Below, one piece after another: positions 27,980-36,745 of a stretch of DNA of 64,000 bases (its first letter is position 1; each line of letters opens with the position of its first letter). Below the pieces are notes generated by a model, which worked only from the letters and a program-made list of their open reading frames with translations, ran no database searches and was not told where the DNA came from. The position numbers and the translations under genes were made by a program. Source of the stretch: Allosediminivita pacifica (GTDB taxonomy: Bacteria > Pseudomonadota > Alphaproteobacteria > Rhodobacterales > Rhodobacteraceae). The stretch is taken from positions 124,001-188,000 of the forward strand of contig NZ_QBKN01000006.1 of assembly GCF_003054175.1 (NCBI RefSeq). Direction: 5' to 3'.

Positions 27980-29323
27980 ATGATATTTCCTTTCCGCGAC
28001 ATCGGCCCGGCCGAGTTCACAGGCCCGCTTCCGCAAGAGACAGATGTGGTCGTCATCGGTGGCGGGGTGGTGGGTGTCTCGACCGCCCTATATGCCGCAC
28101 GGCAGGGCCTGCGCGTGGTGTTACTGGAAAAAGGCCGGATCGCCGCCGAACAGTCGAGCCGCAACTGGGGCTGGATTCGCGTTCAGGGCCGCGACCTTGC
28201 CGAGATCCCTATCGCGCTCGAGGCGCAGGACCTCTGGCAGGAGCTTGATGCGACCTGCAAGGGGCGACTGGGCCTGCGCACCTGCGGGATCAGTTACCTC
28301 GCACGCACCAATGAGGAGATGGGCCGGTTCGAGGGCTGGATGCGCGACGCGCGGCCGCTCGGCGCCTCCTCGCGGATACTCTCGCGCACCGAGATGCTGC
28401 GCCTTCATAACTATCCCCGCGACGGCTGGATCGGGGCGCTGCACACACCCACCGACATGCGTGCCGAACCCTGGGTGGCCGTCCCCGAGATCGCCCGCCT
28501 TGCCCGAGACGAAGGCGCCACGATCATCGAACGCTGTGCCGTCCGGGCGCTCGACCGCGAGGGCGGCAAGGTCACTGGCGTCGTGACCGAGACTGGCCGC
28601 ATCCGCGCACCCCAGGTGGTGCTGGCCGGCGGCGCCTGGTCGAGCCTCTTCCTGCGCCGCCACGGCATCGACATCCCGCAGCTTGGCGTGCGCTCCACGG
28701 CCATGGCCACGAACCGCCTGTCGCAGGTGCTGTCCACCGCCGGTGTCGATGACCGCATGGCCATGCGCCCGCGCGAGGACGGCGGCTACAACCTTGCACC
28801 CTCGGCCTATGCCGAGCTGTTCGTTGGACCGGATGCCTTCCGCCACCTGCGCCGCTACCTGCCGCTGGCGCTGTCTGGTGAATTCGACGTGCACATCCGC
28901 CGCCCGCCGCCCAAGGGGTGGCCCGATGCCTTCACCACGCCCCGCAAGTGGGAGGCCGACGAGGCCAGCCCCTTCGAGCAGATGCGGATCCTGGATCCTG
29001 CGCCGAATAAGTCCAAGGTGGCCGAGATCAGCGCCCGCTTCGGGCAGATCTACCCCGATCTCGGCCAAGTCACCTTGCAGGCGTCCTGGGCGGGGATCAT
29101 CGACGTGCTGCCGGACGTGGTGCCGGTGGTTGACGGGGTGACCAAACTGCCCGGCCTCACGGTGGTGACGGGCATGTGCGGCCATGGTTTCGGCGCGGGG
29201 CCCGCTTTCGGTCGCATCGCGGCCGATCTGGCCGCAGGCAAGGACACCGGCCACGCGTTGGGCCGCTTCCGGATCGGGCGTTTCACCGACGGCTCGAAGC
29301 TGACGCCGGGTCCCAACCTCTGA
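27980..29323 (+). CDS. FAD-dependent amine/amino-acid oxidoreductase (DAO family)
   Basis: 447 residues. The FAD-binding Rossmann motif VVVIGGGVVGVSTALYAARQG is at about residues 24-44, followed by LLEKGRIAAEQSSRNWGWIR, a block seen in DAO enzymes that oxidise amines or D-amino acids. Near the C-terminus the second FAD motif GMCGHGFGAGPAFGRIAADL is intact. ATG at 27980 is chosen because GGGAG lies seven bases before it. Candidate substrates include D-amino acids, N-methyl amino acids or gamma-glutamyl amines; sequence alone does not decide. Same-strand neighbours are two M20 hydrolases. Confidence 0.88.
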   Translation: MIFPFRDIGPAEFTGPLPQETDVVVIGGGVVGVSTALYAARQGLRVVLLEKGRIAAEQSSRNWGWIRVQGRDLAEIPIALEAQDLWQELDATCKGRLGLRTCGISYLARTNEEMGRFEGWMRDARPLGASSRILSRTEMLRLHNYPRDGWIGALHTPTDMRAEPWVAVPEIARLARDEGATIIERCAVRALDREGGKVTGVVTETGRIRAPQVVLAGGAWSSLFLRRHGIDIPQLGVRSTAMATNRLSQVLSTAGVDDRMAMRPREDGGYNLAPSAYAELFVGPDAFRHLRRYLPLALSGEFDVHIRRPPPKGWPDAFTTPRKWEADEASPFEQMRILDPAPNKSKVAEISARFGQIYPDLGQVTLQASWAGIIDVLPDVVPVVDGVTKLPGLTVVTGMCGHGFGAGPAFGRIAADLAAGKDTGHALGRFRIGRFTDGSKLTPGPNL

Positions 29324-29393
29324 CGATCTTGCGCGCACTGGGGCCGGGTGGCAGGCTCCGCGCGTCAAGACATCTGCCTCAGGAGCACGAAAA

Positions 29394-30557
29394 ATGCCGT
29401 TCAAGAACCGCTTTGCCGAACTGCATGACGAGATCACCGCATGGCGTCGGGACATCCACGCCCACCCGGAGGTTCTCTTCGACACGCCGCGCACCAGCGC
29501 GCTGGTCGCTGAAAAGCTGCGCGAGTTTGGCTGCGACGAAGTGGTCGAAGGCATCGGCCAGACCGGCGTCGTCGGCATCATCAAGGGCAAGAGCGACACT
29601 TCGGGCAAGGTGATCGGCCTGCGCGCCGATATCGACGCGCTGCCCATCAACGAGGCGACGGGCCTCGACTACGCCTCGACCACGCCGGGCAAGATGCACG
29701 CCTGCGGCCACGACGGTCACACCGCCATGCTCCTGGGCGGCGCCAAGTACCTGGCCGAGACGCGCAATTTCGACGGCACCGTGGCGGTCATCTTCCAGCC
29801 TGCCGAAGAGGGCGGCGGCGGCGGCCGCGAGATGTGCAAGGACGGCATGATGGAGCGCTTCGGCATCCAGGAAGTCTACGGCATGCACAACTGGCCCGGC
29901 CTGCCGGTGGGGTCTTTCTCGATCCGGCCGGGGTCGTTCTTTGCCGCGACCGACGTCATGGAAATCAAGATCTCGGGTCTCGGCGGGCACGCGGCCAAGC
30001 CGCATGAAACCGTCGACCCCACCGTCTGCGCCGCCCAGATCGTGACCGCGCTTCAGACCATCGCCAGCCGCAACGCCGATCCCGTCAGCCAGATCGTCGT
30101 CTCGATCACCTCGTTCGAGACCTCCTCGACCGCGTTCAACGTGATCCCCGCTTACGTCACCCTGCGCGGCACCGTGCGAACGCTCAGCAACGAGAACCGC
30201 GACCTTGCCGAAAAGCGCATCACCGAGCTTTGCACCGGCATCGCGGGCGCCTTCGGCGGCAAGGCCGAGATCGACTACCTGCGCAACTACCCGGTCATGG
30301 TGAACCACGAGGAGCAGACCGAATTCGCGGCCGAGGTCGCCAAGGCGGTGTCCGGCGACTGTGCCGATGCGCCGCTCATCATGGGGGGCGAGGACTTCGC
30401 CTTCATGCTCGAGGAACGGCCCGGGGCCTACATCCTCGTCGGCAACGGCGACACGGCGATGGTCCACAACCCCGACTACAACTTCAACGACGACGCCATC
30501 CCGGCGGGCTGCTCGTGGTGGGCGGAACTCGTGGAGCGCCGCATGCCCGCGGCCTGA
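29394..30557 (+). CDS. M20 family amidohydrolase, hippurate-hydrolase type
   Basis: 387 residues. RRDIHAHPEV opens the protein, the metal site is HACGHDGHTAM, the catalytic glutamate lies in FQPAEEGGGGGREM, and MGGEDFAFML is the C-terminal metal motif. This is the M20D subgroup that removes acyl or aroyl groups from amino acids (hippurate, indole-acetyl amino acids, N-acyl amino acids). AGGAG precedes the ATG. It closes the same-strand run that began at 23091 and ends four bases before the convergent glycosyltransferase. Confidence 0.92.
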   Translation: MPFKNRFAELHDEITAWRRDIHAHPEVLFDTPRTSALVAEKLREFGCDEVVEGIGQTGVVGIIKGKSDTSGKVIGLRADIDALPINEATGLDYASTTPGKMHACGHDGHTAMLLGGAKYLAETRNFDGTVAVIFQPAEEGGGGGREMCKDGMMERFGIQEVYGMHNWPGLPVGSFSIRPGSFFAATDVMEIKISGLGGHAAKPHETVDPTVCAAQIVTALQTIASRNADPVSQIVVSITSFETSSTAFNVIPAYVTLRGTVRTLSNENRDLAEKRITELCTGIAGAFGGKAEIDYLRNYPVMVNHEEQTEFAAEVAKAVSGDCADAPLIMGGEDFAFMLEERPGAYILVGNGDTAMVHNPDYNFNDDAIPAGCSWWAELVERRMPAA

Positions 30558-30561
30558 GGCC

Positions 30562-31695
30562 TCAGAGCGCCGCGCGCATCACCTCCTCGATGCGCGCGGT
30601 GAGCGTGGCCTTGTCGAGGTTGGCCACGGCGAAGGCGCGGCCCGCCGCGCCCATCCCGGCGGTGCGGTCAGGGTCCGCCAGAAGCGCATCAAGCGCCGCC
30701 GCGTAGCCCGCCTCGTCATGCTCATCCACCAGCAGGCCGGTGTCGCCTTCGCGCACCGCCTCGGGGATGCCCGCGTGGCGGGTCGAGACGACGGCGCAGC
30801 CGCAGGCCATCGCCTCCTGGATCACGCTGGGCAGGCCCTCGGTGTTGCCGTCTTCGCCGGTCACCGAATGCTGGGCAAAGATCGTTGCGCGCGACAGCCG
30901 GTCTGCCACATCCGCGTGGGGCAGGGCGCCGGGCAGGGCGATCCGGTCCGCCAGCCCTGCGACGGCGACCTCCTCCCGGCATCGCGCGAGCAGCTCGCCC
31001 CCGCCGATCATCTCGAACCGGGTGTCGGGATTGGCCTTTGCCGCCGCGATGAAGGCGCGCAGCGTGGTCAGCGGCTGTTTCTTCTCGACCATGCGCCCTA
31101 TGGCGACCACGTACCCCGGCTGCTTCACGCCGGGTGTAAACCGCGTGGTGTCCGCGCCGCTCGGGATCACGTGGGCATTCGGATGGGTGATCCCCTTGCT
31201 TGCAAGGTTCTCCAGCAGGAAGTGCGACACGGCAAAGACCCCCGCCAGGCGCGGCATCAGCAGCCGGAACGCGCGCGGATAAAACCGCTCTTCCAGCAGC
31301 TTCGACCCGTCGAAGCCGCGAAAGTAGGTGAAGACCGGGATCCCGAGAGCATTGGCAACGGGGGCCACTTGCGCGGCGCGATTGCCGAACTCGCACAGCA
31401 CCGCCTCGATGCGCTGGGCGCGCAGGAAATCGCGCAGGGCCGCCGCCTGCCGCCCGGCGGGTGTCCCGATGACCGAATGCCGGGCCAGGTGCAGCGGCGC
31501 CAGCAGCCGGCCCGCCGCGCCCGCGGGCGTGTCGTCCAGGATCAGCACCGGCTGGTCCCCCGGCCAGGCCTTGCCCCGTTTCATCGCGACCACCACGGTG
31601 TTGCCGCCGAACAGGTGATCCACGTGGTGGTTCACGAAGGTCTCGCCCGGGCGCAGGTAGGCGCTGGTCACGATGGCGGTGCGGGGCTGGGTCAT
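30562..31695 (-). CDS. Glycosyltransferase family 4 protein
   Basis: 377 residues with the GT-B two-domain layout. The C-terminal half contains VVAIGRMVEKKQP, FEMIGGGELL and GLPSVIQEAMACGCAVVSTRHAGIPE, the nucleotide-sugar-binding EX7E region of GT4. The acceptor domain has AVLCEFGNRAAQ and TYFRGFDGS, seen in exopolysaccharide-type transferases. ATG at 31695 is preferred; the GTG at 31734 adds 13 residues without a better ribosome site. No polysaccharide genes flank it apart from the divergent sugar-transferase-like gene, with which it shares a 124-bp promoter region. Confidence 0.9.
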   Translation of the reverse strand: MTQPRTAIVTSAYLRPGETFVNHHVDHLFGGNTVVVAMKRGKAWPGDQPVLILDDTPAGAAGRLLAPLHLARHSVIGTPAGRQAAALRDFLRAQRIEAVLCEFGNRAAQVAPVANALGIPVFTYFRGFDGSKLLEERFYPRAFRLLMPRLAGVFAVSHFLLENLASKGITHPNAHVIPSGADTTRFTPGVKQPGYVVAIGRMVEKKQPLTTLRAFIAAAKANPDTRFEMIGGGELLARCREEVAVAGLADRIALPGALPHADVADRLSRATIFAQHSVTGEDGNTEGLPSVIQEAMACGCAVVSTRHAGIPEAVREGDTGLLVDEHDEAGYAAALDALLADPDRTAGMGAAGRAFAVANLDKATLTARIEEVMRAAL

Positions 31696-31819
31696 GCGCG
31701 GCGGACCTTGTTCTGCGGGTAGAAACTGCCCCACGGCTACTGCCGATCCGGGGGCGCGGCAAGCAGGCCGGCGCAGGCGCGGGCTGGCGGGGCGCGGGCG
31801 CGCCTGCTAAGCCCGGGGC

Positions 31820-32620
31820 ATGACAAAGCCCGCGAACATCATGTGCATCAAGTGGGGCACGCTTTTCGGCCCCGAGTACGTCAACCGGCTCTATTCCGGC
31901 GTGCGGCGCCACATGTCGCGGCCGGTCCGCTTCATGTGCATGACCGAACACGCCGAGGGCCTGCACCCGGATATCGAGGTGCTCGACCTGCCCACCGAAC
32001 CCTTTGCCGAGCCGATGGCCGCGGCGCTGGCCGTCGCCAACCGGCAGGGCGCCATGCGCAAGGTCTCGCTCTTCCGGCCGGGGCTCGTGCCCGACCTCGA
32101 CGGGCCGGTGCTGGGCTTCGATCTCGACGTGGTCATCACCGGATCACTGGACGAGATCCACGACCTCGCCCCCGGCACCATCGCCATGCGCCACGACTGG
32201 ACCGAGGCCCGCAAGGGCCGGCCCACCGGGCATGGCTCGGTCTTCCGCTTCGACCCGGCGCAGCACGGTTTCCTCTACGAAGATCTCGCAGCGAACCCCT
32301 ACGACGAAGTGGAAAAGGCGCGCGGCTCCGAGCAGCGCTACACCTCGCACAAGGCGATGGAGAACGCCTCTTTCACCTATATCCCGGGCGAATGGGTGGT
32401 CTCCTTCAAGTACGACTGCAACCCGTTCCCGCGCAACTGGCTCACGGTCCCTCAGTTGCCCTCCGAGGCGAAGGTCGTCTGCTTCCATGGGCGCCCGAAA
32501 ATGTCAGACGCAATAGAGGGTTACGGCGGCTCCTTGATCCGTCACTCGAAGCCCTGCGACTGGTTGCGTGAGCACTGGATCGACCGTGCCGAGGCCGATC
32601 TCGGCCCCGGTTGGGCCTGA
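31820..32620 (+). CDS. Glycosyltransferase-like protein (GT-A type, DxD-like motif)
   Basis: 266 residues. It starts IMCIKWGTLFGPEYVNRLYSGV, continues with RPVRFMCMTEHAEGL, and has the acidic motif LGFDLDVVITGSLDE, comparable with the DxD metal/nucleotide-sugar site of GT8-like enzymes. A C-terminal GEWVVSFKYDCNPFP and VVCFHGRPKM complete a pattern seen in small uncharacterised alphaproteobacterial sugar transferases. Donor and acceptor are unknown. It is divergent from the GT4 gene and ends three bases before the TrpD2-like gene on the opposite strand. Confidence 0.75.
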   Translation: MTKPANIMCIKWGTLFGPEYVNRLYSGVRRHMSRPVRFMCMTEHAEGLHPDIEVLDLPTEPFAEPMAAALAVANRQGAMRKVSLFRPGLVPDLDGPVLGFDLDVVITGSLDEIHDLAPGTIAMRHDWTEARKGRPTGHGSVFRFDPAQHGFLYEDLAANPYDEVEKARGSEQRYTSHKAMENASFTYIPGEWVVSFKYDCNPFPRNWLTVPQLPSEAKVVCFHGRPKMSDAIEGYGGSLIRHSKPCDWLREHWIDRAEADLGPGWA

Positions 32621-32623
32621 GCG

Positions 32624-33589
32624 TCAGGCGGCGCTGAGCGCGCCGCGCGCCTCCCAGAGGTCGCGCGCCCGTTCCGGCGCCCCCAGCGTCTCGAGCGCGA
32701 GGTCGGCGGTCGACAGCACGATGGCCTCGGCGAAGGGATCGTGCAGCGTGCCCTCCCACAGCATTGCGAGCGCCTGTGGATCGTCGGGCGCGGCCTCGGC
32801 AAGGCGCTGATGCCCCTCCGCCTGCTGGCCGGTCTTGCCGGTCCATGTCTTGCCGCTACGCAGTCCGAAGATCTCGATGTCCTTGGCGGCGTGGTGCTCG
32901 AACTCGCCCCCGCCGCCCTTGAGGACCGTCAGGTCCCGCAGCCCGAGAAGTTCGGCGGCATCGGCCTGCAACGTCCGGTAGGGCGGGTGGAACACGCCCT
33001 GCACGGCGGCGCGCGCCTGCCCGGGGTTCAGCATCCGCAGCACCGTGTTCACGCAGGACCGCAGGCCAAGTTTGTCGCGCAAGCCCAGCAGGTGGAACAG
33101 CCGGGGCGAGAAGCTTTCCAGCGGCAGGTAGGCGACGCCGCCGCGTTCCAGCAGCGCGCCCGCCGTGGCCGTGCTTCCCGCCTGCGGAATGCCAAGCGCG
33201 GGCAGGGCGGCCCGGACCGAGGCGGACGGCCCCTGGTGGCTGTTCCATCCGTGCAGCAACACGGGGTAGCCTGCCGAGGCCACCAGCCGTGCGGCCAACA
33301 GGAACCAGGGCAGGCCGCGGCTTCGCCCGGCGGCATAACTCGGCCAGTCGAGCGCGGGACGGGTGCCGGGCCAGGGCGCGAGGCTCGCCTGCGCGGCCTC
33401 GGCAAAACCCGCGATCTCGGCGGCTGTTTCGCCCTTCATGCGCAGTAGCATCAGAATCGCCCCGATCGCCTCGGGATCGGCATCCTCGCGCAGCATGAGC
33501 GTCATGGCCTCACGGGCCTCTTCCTGGGTGTAGCCGCGGGCGCGACCCTGACCGCGCGCAAGGATGCGGACATAGGGGGCAAGTGTCAT
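32624..33589 (-). CDS. TrpD2/YbiB-like protein (anthranilate phosphoribosyltransferase-related)
   Basis: 321 residues. An N-terminal helical domain (GYTQEEAREAMTLMLREDADPEAIGAILMLLRMKGET) and a C-terminal domain match the fold of anthranilate phosphoribosyltransferase. The PRPP-binding region is altered (VLLHGWNSHQGPSASV in place of the usual GTGGD), so it fits the TrpD2/YbiB group, which does not make tryptophan; E. coli YbiB binds nucleic acid. Its ATG overlaps the nasA stop (ATGA), making it the last gene of the nitrate operon. The nitrate link is positional; the biochemical role is unknown. Confidence 0.8.
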   Translation of the reverse strand: MTLAPYVRILARGQGRARGYTQEEAREAMTLMLREDADPEAIGAILMLLRMKGETAAEIAGFAEAAQASLAPWPGTRPALDWPSYAAGRSRGLPWFLLAARLVASAGYPVLLHGWNSHQGPSASVRAALPALGIPQAGSTATAGALLERGGVAYLPLESFSPRLFHLLGLRDKLGLRSCVNTVLRMLNPGQARAAVQGVFHPPYRTLQADAAELLGLRDLTVLKGGGGEFEHHAAKDIEIFGLRSGKTWTGKTGQQAEGHQRLAEAAPDDPQALAMLWEGTLHDPFAEAIVLSTADLALETLGAPERARDLWEARGALSAA

Positions 33590-36198
33590 TCGGCGGCCTC
33601 CTTCGGCGTGGCACGCTCGAGCAGGGCGGCAATCTCTGGCCGGCAGGAGCCGCAGTTGGTGCCTGCCGACAGCGCCTTGCCGACCTCCTCGACGCTCATC
33701 AGGCCCTCGTCTTCGATGGCCCGCAGGATCGAGTTTACGCCGATCCCGAAGCAGGAACAAAGGGTCGGTCCCGGATCGGGCATGTCCGCCGGCACCTGTC
33801 CGGCGAGGACATGCTCCGCCTCCGTCCCCGGAAGCGTGACGAGGTGATCGCGGGCAAGCGCCAGCGGGCGGGGCCCGGCAAAGAGCGCGGCCACCAGTCG
33901 GCCTTCCTGCCGGAAGGCAAGGCGCGCGGCGCCCCGTGCCGGATCCTGGACCATCTGGAGCGTCACTTTTGGCAGGCCAAAGAGCGCGCGCGCGAAGTCC
34001 TCCCAGTTCGAGGGCAGAGCATCATCCGCCAACTCGGCGCGCCATCCGCCGGTCGTTCGAGCAAGGGCCCAGTAGGCGGTGTCGGGCGCCATGGGGGCCG
34101 AGGAGACCGCAAATCCGTACCAGGCGGCGGCGTAGGGCTGGAGGTCGCAGAGCGCAGCCTTGCTTTCGGGTTGGCCTGACACAGGGTCGATCGCTGATGC
34201 CACGAGTGCGTCGATCCGGCCGCTGGGTGCGGTCTCTCCGGTCCAGTGCATGGGGGCGAAAACGGTCTCCGGCTGGACCGCATCGGTGATCTGGGCGCGC
34301 AGGATCGCCCGGCCCGACGGACTGGTCAGACGCACCAACGTATCGGCCGCGATGCCCAGCCGCGCGGCATCGCTTGGATGTATTTCGGCGAATGGCTCGG
34401 CCAGATGCGCCGAGAGGCGCGGCGACCGTCCGGTGCGGGTCATCGTGTGCCACTGGTCTCGGATACGGCCGGTGTTGAGCCGGAAGGGATAGCTCGCGGA
34501 GGGCGCCGCTGCAGGTCCCCGTGGGGTCAACGCGATCATGCGCAGCCTGCCGTCCTCGTGGAACGACTTCCCATCCGCGAAGAAGCGCCCGCCGCGCTTC
34601 GCAGCCACCGGCCAGCGCGTGGGTCGAAGTGTGTCGTACTCCGCGTCGGAGATCGCCGCGAGCGCCGAGATGTCGAAATCGAGCCCGAAGCCACCGGCGA
34701 TTCCCGACAATGCCGCGTGCTCGCGGAAGATCTCGGCCGGGCCGGTGTAGTCGAACTCGCCCGACCATCCCATGCGACGCCCGACGTCGGCCATTTGCCA
34801 CCAGTCGGGGCGGGCCTTGCCGGGGGCGGGCAGTGCCGCCCGCTGGCGCGAAATGGTACGGTCGGAGTTGGTGACTGTGCCGGATTTCTCGCCCCAGGCT
34901 GAGGCGGGCAGCAGCACATGCGCAAGCCGGGCGGTGTCGGTATTGCCGGTGATGTCCGAGACAACGGTGAAGGGGCAGGCGGCAATGGCCTCCCGCACGG
35001 CGTCGGCCTGGGGCAATGTTACGGCCGGGTTGGAATGCATGATCCAGAGCGCCTTGATCCGGCCTTCGTCGACAGCTCGGAACATGTCGACCGCCTTGAG
35101 ACCTGGCCGGTCCGGAATCTGCGGAGCGTTCCAGAACGTTCGGACTGCCGAGCGATGCGCGGGGTTTTCCAGCGCCATGTGGCAGGCCAGCATGTTGGCC
35201 AGCCCGCCCACTTCGCGCCCGCCCATGGCGTTGGGCTGGCCGGTGACGCTGAAGGGGCCCATTCCGGGTTTGCCGATGCGGCCGGTGGCGATGTGGCAGT
35301 TGAGGATCGCGTTGACCTTGTCGGTGCCGGCGCTCGACTGGTTCACGCCCTGGCTGAAGATGGTGACGACCTTCTCGTGGCCGATCCACAGCTTGCAGAA
35401 GGCACGGAGCTGCGCCTCGTCCAGGCCCGTGACCGAGGGATCGGTTGCCGCGGCGGCTGCAAAGGTCTCGGCGCTGCCCTCGACGCGCGCCAGAGCATCG
35501 GGATTGTCGGCGGCCGCGCGCCGGATCTCGGTCAGGAGCACATTGAAGAGCGCCACGTCCGACCCGATGGCAAGCGGCAGGTGCAGGTCCGCCCCGTCGC
35601 AGCTTGCCGTGCGGCGCGGGTCGATCACCACCAGCTTGGTGCCGCGTGCCTTGCGGGCCGTGAGAACGCGCTGGAAGAGCACCGGATGGCACCAGGCGAG
35701 GTTGGAGCCCACCAGCACGACAAGGTCGGCTTCGTCCAGGTCATCGTAGGTGCCGGGCACGGTGTCGGTGCCGAAGGCACGCCGATGCCCCGCCACGGTC
35801 GAGGCCATGCAGAGCCGCGAGTTGGTGTCGATATTGGCCGAGCCGATGAAGCCCTTCATCAGTTTGTTGGCAACGTAGTAGTCCTCGGTCAGCATCTGCC
35901 CCGAGACGTAGAAGGCGACGCTGTCGGGCCCGTGATCGGCCACCGTCTGCTTGAAGCGGTCCGCGACAAGCTGCAACGTTTCGTCCCAGCCGCTTTCGAT
36001 CCCGTTGACCTGCGGGGACAGCAGGCGGCCCTCCAGCCCCAGCGTTTCGCCGAGGGCCGAGCCCTTGGAGCAGAGCCGTCCGCGGTTGGCGGGGTGATCT
36101 GGATCCCCCCGGATCTCGAGCCCGCCGGCGGTGTCCCGCTTCAGCAGGACACCGCAGCCGACACCGCAGTAAGGGCAGGTGGAACGGATCTCGGTCAT
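33586..36198 (-). CDS. nasA: Assimilatory nitrate reductase catalytic subunit NasA
   Basis: 870 residues, cytoplasmic molybdenum enzyme reducing nitrate to nitrite. The [4Fe-4S] site is Cys8, Cys11, Cys15 and Cys43. The bis-MGD domains include SRLCMASTVAGHRRAFGTD, and the C-terminus has an added BFD-like [2Fe-2S] domain (TLCSCFGIGVNSIL and TNCGSCRPEI) that accepts electrons, as in NasA/NasC forms that lack a separate ferredoxin. No signal peptide is present. It follows cynS by 22 bases and overlaps the TrpD2-like gene. Molybdopterin and siroheme synthesis genes are not in the window. Confidence 0.96.
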   Translation of the reverse strand: MTEIRSTCPYCGVGCGVLLKRDTAGGLEIRGDPDHPANRGRLCSKGSALGETLGLEGRLLSPQVNGIESGWDETLQLVADRFKQTVADHGPDSVAFYVSGQMLTEDYYVANKLMKGFIGSANIDTNSRLCMASTVAGHRRAFGTDTVPGTYDDLDEADLVVLVGSNLAWCHPVLFQRVLTARKARGTKLVVIDPRRTASCDGADLHLPLAIGSDVALFNVLLTEIRRAAADNPDALARVEGSAETFAAAAATDPSVTGLDEAQLRAFCKLWIGHEKVVTIFSQGVNQSSAGTDKVNAILNCHIATGRIGKPGMGPFSVTGQPNAMGGREVGGLANMLACHMALENPAHRSAVRTFWNAPQIPDRPGLKAVDMFRAVDEGRIKALWIMHSNPAVTLPQADAVREAIAACPFTVVSDITGNTDTARLAHVLLPASAWGEKSGTVTNSDRTISRQRAALPAPGKARPDWWQMADVGRRMGWSGEFDYTGPAEIFREHAALSGIAGGFGLDFDISALAAISDAEYDTLRPTRWPVAAKRGGRFFADGKSFHEDGRLRMIALTPRGPAAAPSASYPFRLNTGRIRDQWHTMTRTGRSPRLSAHLAEPFAEIHPSDAARLGIAADTLVRLTSPSGRAILRAQITDAVQPETVFAPMHWTGETAPSGRIDALVASAIDPVSGQPESKAALCDLQPYAAAWYGFAVSSAPMAPDTAYWALARTTGGWRAELADDALPSNWEDFARALFGLPKVTLQMVQDPARGAARLAFRQEGRLVAALFAGPRPLALARDHLVTLPGTEAEHVLAGQVPADMPDPGPTLCSCFGIGVNSILRAIEDEGLMSVEEVGKALSAGTNCGSCRPEIAALLERATPKEAAE

Positions 36199-36220
36199 CG
36201 GCGGGTTCTTTCTTTGGAGC

Positions 36221-36685
36221 TTACCAGGTCTTGTAGGGCAGGAACTTGCCGGTCATCTCGACCTTCACGCGATCACCCTTGGGATCCTCGACGCGGGTGA
36301 CTTCCATGTCGAAGTCGATCGCCGACATGATCCCGTCGCCGAACTTCTCGTGCACGAGCGCCTTGAAGGAGGGCCCGTAAACGCCCGCGATCTCGTAGAG
36401 GCGGTAGATGCAGGGGTCGGTGGGAATGTCGCGGCTCCAGTCCTTGGAGGGGCAATCCTGGAGCAGGGACACGGCCTCGTCGGGCAGGCCCAGCACCTCG
36501 CAGAGCGCTGTCGCCTTTTCCCGAGGCATCGCGCCCATGCCGGTGGCGGTGGCATGGGTCCAGACCGGGGACATGCCGATCGACTCGGCGATGGCTTCCC
36601 ATGTCATGCCGCTCTGGCGCTTGGCGCGCAAAATGGCCTCGGTGACGTCGTCTCGGGTCATCGTCGCGCTGCTCATCTGGTCCAT
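36221..36685 (-). CDS. cynS: Cyanate hydratase (cyanase)
   Basis: 154 residues, within two residues of the E. coli enzyme. It converts cyanate and bicarbonate to carbamate, which yields ammonia and CO2. The catalytic triad of the decameric enzyme is present as Arg95, Glu98 and Ser121, in YRLYEIAGVYGP and GDGIMSAIDFDMEV. An N-terminal helix-turn-helix-like domain comes first. AAGGGAAAG lies seven bases before the ATG at 36685; ATGs at residues 4 and 9 are alternatives. It sits between the nitrite channel and nasA, so cyanate use is probably controlled with nitrate. Confidence 0.96.
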   Translation of the reverse strand: MDQMSSATMTRDDVTEAILRAKRQSGMTWEAIAESIGMSPVWTHATATGMGAMPREKATALCEVLGLPDEAVSLLQDCPSKDWSRDIPTDPCIYRLYEIAGVYGPSFKALVHEKFGDGIMSAIDFDMEVTRVEDPKGDRVKVEMTGKFLPYKTW

Positions 36686-36745
36686 GGTATCTTTCCCTTC
36701 GACTTGAGGTGGGCCGCAGCGCCGCAGGGGCGCCGCGGGGCAGGA

